DNA of 25,884 nucleotides, taken from NCBI GenBank assembly GCA_023440105.1, contig JAEXSY010000427.1:1-25884 (forward strand). Direction: 5' to 3'. Positions 1 to 7,049 of the stretch are shown piece by piece (the first letter of the stretch is position 1; each line of letters starts with the position of its first letter). Under the pieces are notes generated by a model. The model was not told the origin of the DNA. It did not search any database and worked only from the letters and a program-made list of their open reading frames with translations. The DNA comes from Bacillota bacterium. GTDB lineage: Bacteria; Bacillota; Clostridia; Clostridiales; Clostridiaceae. The translations under genes and the position numbers were made by a program.

Positions 1-12
1 ATACTTACCCTC

Positions 13-678
13 CTATTTAAATTCAGCTCTCAGAGCTTGAGGTTTCTTATTCATGTCAACATGCTTTGTTTCCTTTATATGAAGTAGCGCTGCTACTGCC
101 TGATACTTTGGCCTTGCCATCTGATCATTTCTAACAGGCACTGGTGAGGGAGATTCTCCCTTAGCATATTTAGCAGCATTTTTCCCTATCTGCCTATAGG
201 TTTCTAAAGTAATAAGGGGAGCCTGGGAAAAGAGCTCCAGATTATTTAGTGGAAATAAATCCTTCTGATGAATAACTGTGGTTCCCTTAGATTGAATTCC
301 TATGCCTATCCCTGAGCCGCTGAGCTTTGCAGAATCATGGGCCACAAAGGCTACATCAGAGGTTCTATAAATCCTTACTATCCTGCAATTAACCCCTTCC
401 TCTTCTATACCTGCAATAATTTCTTTCAGAACCTTATCATGAGGAATACCTATGATGGTTTTAGTCTGGTATATCCCAAAGGCTGGTGCTAAGCCTACAA
501 CTACTTCATTAGGCTGAGTCTTCTTAGCAGCCTCACCTACTTCTGTAAGGACTAGCTTTCCAGCAGGATTTTCTGCTGAAGATTTGCCATCTGGTTCTGC
601 CTTAGGGAGTGACTCTATTTCCATTTCTCGTATAACCTCTTCAATGATACTTCTCAAAACTTTTTCATCAAATGCCAT
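13..678 (-). CDS. pduD: Propanediol dehydratase medium subunit PduD
   Basis: Medium (beta) subunit of the adenosylcobalamin-dependent diol dehydratase, which converts 1,2-propanediol (or glycerol) to the aldehyde inside a bacterial microcompartment. The first 20 or so residues (MAFDEKVLRSIIEEVIREME) form an amphipathic helix closely resembling the PduD encapsulation peptide of Salmonella, and the body carries the family's VVGLAPAFG and GIGIGIQSKGT stretches. I place the start at the ATG at 678, because GGAGG at 686-690 is 7 nt upstream. A GTG two codons earlier sits almost on the ribosome site. The gene begins 11 bp after the pduC stop and has typical length (221 aa). A GGAGG-like site next to its stop, at the very left edge, implies a following gene just outside the window, expected to be pduE. 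Family assignment is confident; substrate preference is inferred. Confidence 0.95.
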   Translation of the reverse strand: MAFDEKVLRSIIEEVIREMEIESLPKAEPDGKSSAENPAGKLVLTEVGEAAKKTQPNEVVVGLAPAFGIYQTKTIIGIPHDKVLKEIIAGIEEEGVNCRIVRIYRTSDVAFVAHDSAKLSGSGIGIGIQSKGTTVIHQKDLFPLNNLELFSQAPLITLETYRQIGKNAAKYAKGESPSPVPVRNDQMARPKYQAVAALLHIKETKHVDMNKKPQALRAEFK

Positions 679-689
679 AATCACACCTC

Positions 690-2357
690 CTATTTAATAT
701 CTTCAGGACTAACAGCATTAGGAATATTGCTCATCTCATTCCATCTCTCAGCACTGATTTGATAGCCTGTCATCGGTCCATTATAGGTATTAGGATAGTT
801 TACAGCACTGATAACATGGAAGTTCTTATCAAGGATGGCTGAGGTGTGGAGATAATCTCCTGCAACTCTCTGTTTAAGCATATTAAATACGCTATTAGCA
901 ACGTCCTCATAACCAGCTCTGCTTAAAGCCTTAACAAAGTCTACCCCTGTAACCTTTCTAGCCATCATATCTTCTATAGCCTTTATATCCTCCGGTTGAT
1001 TTCTGTCCGGCATATCCTGGCTTCCATGAGCATAGGTTGCACATTCTACCTCTTCATCTGTAATTTCAGGAAGTCCAAGCTCCTTAAATAAGCCCTGAAG
1101 TACTTTGGCAGCCTTATTTCTTACAGCAATTATATCCTTCTCTAAAACTGGTTGAAGTCCGCCATCTATCTTTAAATCCCTCTGAATAACATTCCAATCA
1201 TCATAATCCTCTGCATCCCAGTTAGAACCAGCAAACATATTGTCATAGTTTGGAGTTGCTCCATAGCCTGAACATATGAAATCTGTTCCTGGGATAAACT
1301 GCATTAAAGAACGAGCTACTCTTCTTAAATCCGAATGAGTAAAGGTTTGGTCATTACTGGAGGCACATTCTAAATCTAGCATTGTGGCTATTAAATTCTC
1401 TGCAAGGATTGCTCTTATTCCTCCAGGAACTCCCGCAGGAACTCCCACGCAACTAACGGAGCCATTCTGTATTCCCTGAACTCCAGCACCCTTGGTAATA
1501 TAAAGGCATCTTGCTTCTAAATAAAGCATAGATTTACCTTCTGCATAGCCCATCTGAACCTCTGATCCAGTACCGGAGGTAAATCTCATCTTAAGGCCGC
1601 GAGAGGCATAACTAGAAGCTAAGAAAGCCTTAGAATAAGGAGTGTCATCTCCATCCATGAATACTGGCTCAGTACCGTATACAGAAACAGTTTCTGCATA
1701 AGCAGTAAAGCCTCTCATACCCATAATAAGCTCTGTAGCTTCTTCTACTGCACACTGAGTAAGTACTCCTGGCCTTCCTACCTGAGAGCCTATAAATATT
1801 CCCATGGCATTGAAGGGAGCAAGCCTTGCTACACCTACGGTAGTCTCCATTTCATCAAAGCCCCTTAAGGCTGCTTCTGCTGCATCAGCAGCTATCTGAA
1901 CCGGTGAATCCTTTACGTTGGTAACATGACATTGATTGCTAGGAATTAATCTCGCCCTCATCTTTGTGAGAGCCATCATCATCTCCAGGACATTCATCTT
2001 TCCTACCACTTCAACAATCTTTGCTGGAGTCATGGCTAGAGTTAAGGAAAGAATTTCATCACGGGTAACATTTATATCACAGAGCTTTCTTGCTATTTCA
2101 AGAGAATCTATTGCCATTACCTTTTCTGCATTCTCTACCTTAATGGCATAATCAGCAATAAAGGTATCAAGCATATCAAAGTCTTCTCTCTCTTTGCCAT
2201 CAAGCTCCACTATCTTTCCATTGCTAACCTTTACACTAGGTTTGGGGTCGTAGGGACTATTCATGGCAATAAGACCTTCCTCAGGCCATTCCTTAACAAA
2301 GCCATCCTGATTTACAGGTCTCTTGGCTAACACTTCAAATCGCTTTGATCTTTTCAT
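690..2357 (-). CDS. pduC: Propanediol dehydratase large subunit PduC
   Basis: Catalytic (alpha) subunit of B12-dependent diol dehydratase, 555 aa, the normal length. It carries the radical-enzyme TIM-barrel signatures: NQCHVTNVKDSPVQIAADAA, SGTGSEVQMGYAEGKSMLYL, QNGSVSC, ASSNDQTFTHSDLRR and YDNMFAGSNWDAEDYDDWNV. From family knowledge these contain the substrate- and potassium-binding Gln, His, Glu, Asp and Ser residues, and all appear present. QNGSVSC resembles diol dehydratases more than the QNGAVSC of glycerol dehydratases, which favours propanediol, although the following PAGVPGG differs from the usual PSAVPSG. Translation starts behind a GAGGTGG site in the 15-bp gap after pduB. It is co-transcribed with pduB and pduD and expected to be cargo of the shell. 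A reactivase would be needed but is not in this window. Confidence 0.96.
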   Translation of the reverse strand: MKRSKRFEVLAKRPVNQDGFVKEWPEEGLIAMNSPYDPKPSVKVSNGKIVELDGKEREDFDMLDTFIADYAIKVENAEKVMAIDSLEIARKLCDINVTRDEILSLTLAMTPAKIVEVVGKMNVLEMMMALTKMRARLIPSNQCHVTNVKDSPVQIAADAAEAALRGFDEMETTVGVARLAPFNAMGIFIGSQVGRPGVLTQCAVEEATELIMGMRGFTAYAETVSVYGTEPVFMDGDDTPYSKAFLASSYASRGLKMRFTSGTGSEVQMGYAEGKSMLYLEARCLYITKGAGVQGIQNGSVSCVGVPAGVPGGIRAILAENLIATMLDLECASSNDQTFTHSDLRRVARSLMQFIPGTDFICSGYGATPNYDNMFAGSNWDAEDYDDWNVIQRDLKIDGGLQPVLEKDIIAVRNKAAKVLQGLFKELGLPEITDEEVECATYAHGSQDMPDRNQPEDIKAIEDMMARKVTGVDFVKALSRAGYEDVANSVFNMLKQRVAGDYLHTSAILDKNFHVISAVNYPNTYNGPMTGYQISAERWNEMSNIPNAVSPEDIK

Positions 2358-2372
2358 ATATAAACCACCTCA

Positions 2373-3173
2373 CTATAAAATATAAGGTTCTGTGGAGGAT
2401 TTTATTTCACTTCCATCTAAAGCCTGAAGAAGCTGCTTACCAACCTCTCTTGCTGCGATAATTGACTGCTTAACTGCTCCTGAGTCTCCAGAGAAGAAGA
2501 GAATAACTTCGTTGGAATAGCTTGTCCCACCATTTCCAGGACTTGCATAGCCAACTACATCTACTGTAGCTGCTTTAACAGCTGTATCTGCCATAACCAC
2601 TCCTATAGCTGCTGGAGCTCCAACAGTAATTCCAAAGGACTTACCAATAGGTGCTCCAAAGGCCTTATTGAGAGCAAAGCTTGCTCTAGCAGTATATTGG
2701 AACTCTAAATGTCCTGCTGCTGTTCCATAAACATCTCCAAAGGTTCTGTTAAGCTCTCTTAAGGTAACCTCTACAGCTCTTCTAGCATCTGAAACATCCT
2801 CTGCTCCAAATATAATCAAGGAACCATGCCCTGCTCCCCCTTCGGTATCTCTTGGAAGCTCTATTAGGAGTATGTCGCTGTTTGTAGCCTTAACAGCCTC
2901 ATCCGCAGCAAAAATATGAGGACCAGCACCGGTTCTTCCTCCTACTATTCCTATGGAACGATACTTCTTGTCTATTCCCATTCTTTCATGAACCTGATGG
3001 TCAAGATTTGCTATTACAAGACCTATGGTATTTCCTATTGCTGTCCCAACAAACTCCGTAAGTCCACAGCTACCAGCTTTAGAGCTTTTAACTGGTACTG
3101 CTTCCTTAGGAGTATCTGGTCCTACTTTTTTCATGACCTCGTCTATGATTTTACTCATCAATTCATCCTTCAT
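2373..3173 (-). CDS. pduB: Microcompartment shell protein PduB (tandem BMC trimer)
   Basis: Shell protein of the propanediol-utilisation microcompartment, 266 aa. It has two tandem BMC domains that form a trimeric, pore-bearing tile. Residues 1-35 form the PduB-type N-terminal extension with a short helix (DELMSKIIDEVMKKV), which in Salmonella links shell to cargo. The linker ends in CGLTEFVGTAIGNTIGLVIA, almost the Salmonella sequence. Further family landmarks are YRSIGIVGGRTGAGPHI, ELPRDTEGGAGHGSLI, RTFGDVYGTAAGH and the C-terminal FSGDSGAVKQ. The start is supported by an AGGGGG site 7 nt upstream. It is the first gene of the leftward operon; the usual partner pduA is not upstream of it, since the neighbouring DNA is the control region and divergent regulators. 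Confidence 0.95.
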   Translation of the reverse strand: MKDELMSKIIDEVMKKVGPDTPKEAVPVKSSKAGSCGLTEFVGTAIGNTIGLVIANLDHQVHERMGIDKKYRSIGIVGGRTGAGPHIFAADEAVKATNSDILLIELPRDTEGGAGHGSLIIFGAEDVSDARRAVEVTLRELNRTFGDVYGTAAGHLEFQYTARASFALNKAFGAPIGKSFGITVGAPAAIGVVMADTAVKAATVDVVGYASPGNGGTSYSNEVILFFSGDSGAVKQSIIAAREVGKQLLQALDGSEIKSSTEPYIL

Positions 3174-3300
3174 TTAGATGCCCCCTATGATTAGATTTTT
3201 TAATTGATATATTAATGTTATTACTAATTTATTAAGTAAAATATGGATTTATTTATCTATTTGATATAAATTTTCGCTGCATAAATTCTTTGAGGATGCA

Positions 3301-3344
3301 ATATTAGTAAAAATATTTACACCCCTAAAAATATTTTTTTACCC
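3301..3344 (-). promoter_or_regulatory. Putative pdu promoter with direct-repeat activator site
   Basis: On the minus strand two similar elements lie head to tail: GGGTAAAAAAATATTTTTA (3344-3326) and GGGTGTAAATATTTTTA (3324-3308). Their GGGT ends are 20 bp apart, two helical turns, as expected for an AraC-family activator. Just downstream is a TAATAT (3306-3301) that could be a -10, with the proximal repeat covering the -35 position and no good -35 hexamer. This would give a leader of roughly 120 nt before pduB. The repeats are seen; their role as the site of the adjacent AraC-type regulator is inferred. Confidence 0.4.
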
Positions 3345-3485
3345 TTCTATATATAAAATTTTCCCATCTAGAATAATAATCTTCTGTACTCTTAATAAAT
3401 GTCACATATTTACCTTAATAGGACATATATTTATCTTTGTAAAATACATTTTCAAGATACAAGCTCTAAAATTAATTTCAATTAT

Positions 3486-3514
3486 TTGAATATTTTTACA
3501 TATTATGGTATGAT
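3486..3514 (+). promoter_or_regulatory. Sigma-A promoter of the PocR sensor/regulator pair
   Basis: TTGAAT at 3486-3491 and TATGAT at 3509-3514 are separated by exactly 17 bp. A TG one base before the -10 (TGGTATGAT) makes it an extended -10. The start site would be near 3521, giving a leader of about 100 nt before the sensor gene. No other promoter of similar quality was seen in this spacer on the plus strand. Confidence 0.6.
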
Positions 3515-3619
3515 TTATTATAATCTAATGGCTATACTATTTCTTCTCTATAAGGAATATATCTTATTCAACTTTCTCTTTAAGAGTAAATATTTTTCTA
3601 CTATACGAGGTGAGTTTTA

Positions 3620-4849
3620 ATGGAAACTATGAGACCCATAAATGATGTTTTAGACGTAGATGCCCTGCAAAGAATGCAGGATAACTTTTCTAAGGCTACT
3701 AATATGTCCTTTATCACCGTGGACTATAAAGGAAACCCAATAACAAAGGCCAGCGGCTTTACTGAATTCTGCAATCTCTGCAGAGAGATTCCTGAAATGG
3801 CACGTCGGTGCTATCAATGTGATGCTCACGGCGGTCTTCATTCAGCAATAACGGGAAGACCCCATATTTATAAATGTCATGCAGGCCTAATTGATTTTGC
3901 CATCCCTTTAATTTATGAGGAAAACTATTATGGAGCTCTTATGGGAGGTCAGATAAACTCTAATTCTCCAGAAGGACAGCTTCTTGATAGGATTATAGAA
4001 AAAGCTTCTTATTGGCCAGAAAAAACTTCTTTATCAGAGGCTTACAATAGAACAGAAGTAATTCCTCTAGAAAAAATTCAAGCAGTGGTTGATATTCTTC
4101 ACGATAATGTTAATCAAATTCTTGCAGGTAAGCATTTCAAAAAGATAAATGCTTCTCTTGAGGAAAAAGAAGAGGAGCTAACAAAAGAAAGAGTAAAGAG
4201 TATAGAACTACAGAGGCTTTTAGATGAGGAGTTAAAGAAAAATACCTTTCAACAAATATCAATCTCCACCATCTTCTCTGGACTGAATTTACTTTCTAGA
4301 GAGGCTTATATAGAACAAGCATCTGTAACAGAAAAAGCAGTGTATTCCTTTGCTAACATTCTCAGATATACCTTTAGTAAAAGAGATAATCCTTTGTCAA
4401 CTCTTGAAGATGAGCTCAACTACATTGATAATTATCTGCAGCTTCAAAAACTGCGTTTTATGAATAAGCTATCCTTTAATATAGATGCCAGAAATAGCTA
4501 TAATTCATGTCTTTGTCCTTTTATGTTATTCCATACAATTATTGATTCTTCTTTAGAGCATCTTACCCCTGGGAGAACTGGTGATATAAATATTGCTATA
4601 AACATAAAAGAAAATGCAAATGAAGTAGAGGCAGCTATAATTATTTATCCATTAGAATTTACCGAAGAGCAAAAAAAGTATGTACTCAGCGATTCTTCAG
4701 ATTCATTGGTTAATCCACCCTTAAAAAAGCTAAAGGAACTAAATAAAACTCTTAACTTATTACTTGGAGCAGAGCACTCCCTAAAGCTTGAGACATTTCA
4801 AGAGAATAGGACACTTATAAAGGTAACTCTTCCTAACAAAAATAACTGA
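3620..4849 (+). CDS. PocR-domain sensor, LytS-type histidine kinase with lost catalytic motifs
   Basis: 409 aa, no membrane segment, so cytoplasmic. Residues about 10-175 are a PocR ligand-binding domain, with the Cys-rich pattern CNLCRE..RRCYQCDAHGG and YKCHAGLIDFAIPL. PocR domains are associated with sensing small molecules such as propanediol. A coiled coil (about 178-210) leads to a region aligned with the LytS/YesM-type kinase (PF06580). The canonical Q-I-N-P-H-F-L-F-N reads QISISTIFS here (residues 212-220), so the phosphoacceptor His is Ser216. The N-box (E-N-A-x-K-H) reads IDSSLEH, the G1 box DNG is absent, and GIGL is replaced by NPPL near the C-terminus. It therefore looks like a pseudokinase. 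Start ATG follows GAGGTGAG. It sits just upstream of the response regulator and divergent from pdu, consistent with control of that operon. Confidence 0.88.
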   Translation: METMRPINDVLDVDALQRMQDNFSKATNMSFITVDYKGNPITKASGFTEFCNLCREIPEMARRCYQCDAHGGLHSAITGRPHIYKCHAGLIDFAIPLIYEENYYGALMGGQINSNSPEGQLLDRIIEKASYWPEKTSLSEAYNRTEVIPLEKIQAVVDILHDNVNQILAGKHFKKINASLEEKEEELTKERVKSIELQRLLDEELKKNTFQQISISTIFSGLNLLSREAYIEQASVTEKAVYSFANILRYTFSKRDNPLSTLEDELNYIDNYLQLQKLRFMNKLSFNIDARNSYNSCLCPFMLFHTIIDSSLEHLTPGRTGDINIAINIKENANEVEAAIIIYPLEFTEEQKKYVLSDSSDSLVNPPLKKLKELNKTLNLLLGAEHSLKLETFQENRTLIKVTLPNKNN

Positions 4850-4881
4850 TGGGTATAAATATTTTTAATGGAGGTATTCTT

Positions 4882-5931
4882 ATGTACGGCGTTCTCATTC
4901 TAGATAAGGATTATATTGAAAGCTATGTAATAAAAAGCATGCTTTTAAAGCACTTTAATACCATTGACAGCATAATAGAAGTTCTTAACCTAGAAGAAGC
5001 CTTTGCAGCTATTAAAAGTCACACAATAGACCTGTTAATACTCTCTATGGATTATACTCTAAGCTCCTTAAGTAACCTCATTAATTATTCTAAAATCAAT
5101 AATCCAGATATAATAACTGTCTTAACTACCTCACTAGGTGAGGATGAAGCAGCTTACGCCATGGCAAGGGTTAGAGGTAATAAATATCTCTTAAAGCCCT
5201 ATCCCCAAGATCTGCTGATAAGCACATTAAAACCATATTTACACCAAAGGGAGATAGCAGCAGAAAAGGAAGTAGCTTCTGTGGTCTACATGAGTTTAAC
5301 AGAAGTAAAAAAAGCCCTCCGGGAAGGGCAATATAAAAAGTGTGTTTCTTCTATCAGAAAATTTATTGATAGCATCTTTGAGAACAGGGATGAAATATCT
5401 ATTAGTAAATATCTTAGTGAATTTGCTACTGGTCTCACAGATATAGCAAGAGAGTACAAGCTATCTACCTCAGGGCTTATCTGTCTAGAAAACGTTATAT
5501 CAAAGCTCACCTTTGATAAACATACCTTTAGATACAATAGCTACTCTCTCTTAATAGATATGGTGAACAGCTTGTTTGATGATTTTTACAGAAATCATAT
5601 TTATAATGATGAAATCACCCGAGCCTTAAATTACATCGACAGAAATATAAAAGCCTTTCTCACCCTTGAGCAGGTAGCTGATTACATCAGTATGAGCCCC
5701 AGCTATTTCAGTAAGCAGTTTAAAAAGATCCAGAACAAAACCTTCATCAGCTACATAACCGAGGAAAAAATTCACCTTGCAAAGTATATGCTCACCTATA
5801 GTAATATTCCTATTATTAATATCTCCTACGAGCTATCCTTCAGAGAAACCAATTATTTCAGCAAGGTCTTTAAGAAGATAGTGGGGAAGACCCCGACAGA
5901 ATACAGAGAGGAAATTAAAGCTCTACAATAA
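4882..5931 (+). CDS. AraC-type response regulator with pseudo-receiver domain
   Basis: 349 aa from the ATG at 4882, chosen because GGAGG (4870-4874) lies 7 nt upstream. An in-frame ATG at 4849 overlaps the sensor's stop and lacks a ribosome site. Residues 1-120 are a receiver fold (VLILDKDYIE start, LTT near 80, LLKPYP with the conserved Lys). The phosphoacceptor position in DLLILSMDYTL is Ser55 (codon 5044-5046), and the acidic pair is weakened to DKD. Residues about 130-240 are a helical linker. Residues about 245-345 are an intact double helix-turn-helix AraC domain (LEQVADYISMSPSYFSKQFK and SYELSFRETNYFSKVFKK, ending in PTEYR). It should bind DNA and most plausibly activates the divergent pdu operon, independently of phosphorylation. 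Confidence 0.9.
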   Translation: MYGVLILDKDYIESYVIKSMLLKHFNTIDSIIEVLNLEEAFAAIKSHTIDLLILSMDYTLSSLSNLINYSKINNPDIITVLTTSLGEDEAAYAMARVRGNKYLLKPYPQDLLISTLKPYLHQREIAAEKEVASVVYMSLTEVKKALREGQYKKCVSSIRKFIDSIFENRDEISISKYLSEFATGLTDIAREYKLSTSGLICLENVISKLTFDKHTFRYNSYSLLIDMVNSLFDDFYRNHIYNDEITRALNYIDRNIKAFLTLEQVADYISMSPSYFSKQFKKIQNKTFISYITEEKIHLAKYMLTYSNIPIINISYELSFRETNYFSKVFKKIVGKTPTEYREEIKALQ

Positions 5932-5936
5932 GAACA

Positions 5937-5965
5937 AAAGGCATGGTCACCATGACCATGCCTTT
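5937..5965. terminator. Bidirectional intrinsic terminator
   Basis: A perfect 13-bp stem (AAAGGCATGGTCA / TGACCATGCCTTT) with a 3-nt loop starts 6 nt after the response-regulator stop. T-rich sequence follows on both strands. It separates the rightward regulator pair from the convergent oxidoreductase gene and can serve both. Confidence 0.85.
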
Positions 5966-5982
5966 CTTATTAATCACCAGGC

Positions 5983-7002
5983 TTATCTCAAGCCCTTTAT
6001 CCCCGTCTCCAGTATTTCCATCTGCAGTAGTATCTGCTCATCTGTAATTGTCTTGTCTTTACCATTTATAATTGCTTCATACAGATCATCATACACCCTT
6101 CCATAATCACCATCTACGGATTTTACCTTTTCTTCATGGATTACACCTTCATCATCATCTATGTATGTCAGTACACCATAATGCTTTAAGGTATCCACTC
6201 CAAAATCCTTATGGTCAGGCATATAAAACATTTTTAAATGCTCTTCCTGACGATCCTTTGTTTCCTTCACAAAGGCTCCCTTTTTTCCATATACAATGAA
6301 GCTTGGACGTTCTTTGAGCCTAAAATAACTGGACTTTACTGATACCTTTAGTTTTCCATAATATAAATCTAGATCAAAGTAATCATTCATTCTTCCAGAT
6401 CCTAATAACTGCCTTACATCATAATGGACACGCTCTGGCTTACCAAAATAACTAATTACCTGGTCCAGGGTATGGCAACCATGTCCATACAGGAATGAAT
6501 CATCTCTATCAAAGGTAGTAGTCCCTTCCGGTAATTCCGGACGGAAATAATCAAAGTGCATTTCAAGCTCTAAGAGTTCCCCCAGCTTACCTTCCTCAAT
6601 GACCTTTTGTACTGTTAAAAAATCACTGTCAAAGCGTCTATTTTGATAAGGCTGAAGGATTAATCCTTTTTCCTTTGCCAGTGCAAATAATTCCTTTGCT
6701 TCCTCTGAGGTTCTCATAAAGGGCTTTTCCACTAAGCAATGTTTACTATTCTCCAATACCATTTTTGCATAATCATAATGGCTATCTAGTTTTGTACATA
6801 CCACAATCAGCTGAATATCCTCATCCTTTAACAGCTCATCTAAATCAGAGGTATAATTCACCCCTTCAATCCTATCCCAGGTCTCATGATCAGGATTTCT
6901 TTGATAAATTGTCTTTACCTTTATATTCTCTCTTTGTAGTACAAAGGGCAGATGATATCTATTAGTACTTTTTCCATTTCCAATATAACCAATTTTAAGC
7001 AT
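5983..7002 (-). CDS. Gfo/Idh/MocA-family oxidoreductase, YhhX-like
   Basis: 339-aa cytoplasmic NAD(P)-dependent oxidoreductase. The N-terminal Rossmann domain (residues 1-120) has the GYIGNGKSTNRYHLP nucleotide-binding start and the EKPF motif with the family's catalytic Lys (LVEKPFMRTS). The C-terminal alpha/beta domain includes YQNRRFDSDFLT, HFDYFRP and a GHGCHTLDQ segment with the conserved His-Asp region. The opening and the NRRFDSDFLT and DYGRVYDDLY segments recall E. coli YhhX and B. subtilis IolW-type scyllo-inositol dehydrogenases. The true substrate is unknown. Start is set by AAGGAGG 8 nt upstream. It lies 47 bp after the LCP gene and is probably the last gene of that leftward transcript. 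No functional link to wall assembly is visible. Confidence 0.85.
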   Translation of the reverse strand: MLKIGYIGNGKSTNRYHLPFVLQRENIKVKTIYQRNPDHETWDRIEGVNYTSDLDELLKDEDIQLIVVCTKLDSHYDYAKMVLENSKHCLVEKPFMRTSEEAKELFALAKEKGLILQPYQNRRFDSDFLTVQKVIEEGKLGELLELEMHFDYFRPELPEGTTTFDRDDSFLYGHGCHTLDQVISYFGKPERVHYDVRQLLGSGRMNDYFDLDLYYGKLKVSVKSSYFRLKERPSFIVYGKKGAFVKETKDRQEEHLKMFYMPDHKDFGVDTLKHYGVLTYIDDDEGVIHEEKVKSVDGDYGRVYDDLYEAIINGKDKTITDEQILLQMEILETGIKGLR

Positions 7003-7049
7003 AGAATCCTCCTTAAAATATGATTTTATAGATGTAGTTATATTAATAT

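Larger units (their letters stand above)
3174..3619. other. 446-bp divergent control region between pduB and regulators
   Basis: AT-rich spacer between the leftward pdu operon and the rightward regulator genes. I see no convincing ORF in it. It holds the regulator promoter (3486-3514), a pair of GGGT/ACCC-type direct repeats (3308-3344) that may be the activator site for pdu, and a weak inverted repeat TGCAT/ATGCA at 3278-3300. I looked for a cobalamin riboswitch (B12 box) in the pdu leader and did not recognise one. Confidence 0.6.

Noticed and set aside
3174..3300. Cobalamin riboswitch in the pdu leader
   Set aside because: B12-dependent operons often have one, but I could not find a B12-box-like core or the expected GC-rich helices in this AT-rich DNA.
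4849..4881. Upstream ATG overlapping the sensor stop (ATGA) as the response-regulator start
   Set aside because: No ribosome site precedes it and the receiver fold begins exactly at the ATG at 4882, which has GGAGG 7 nt upstream.
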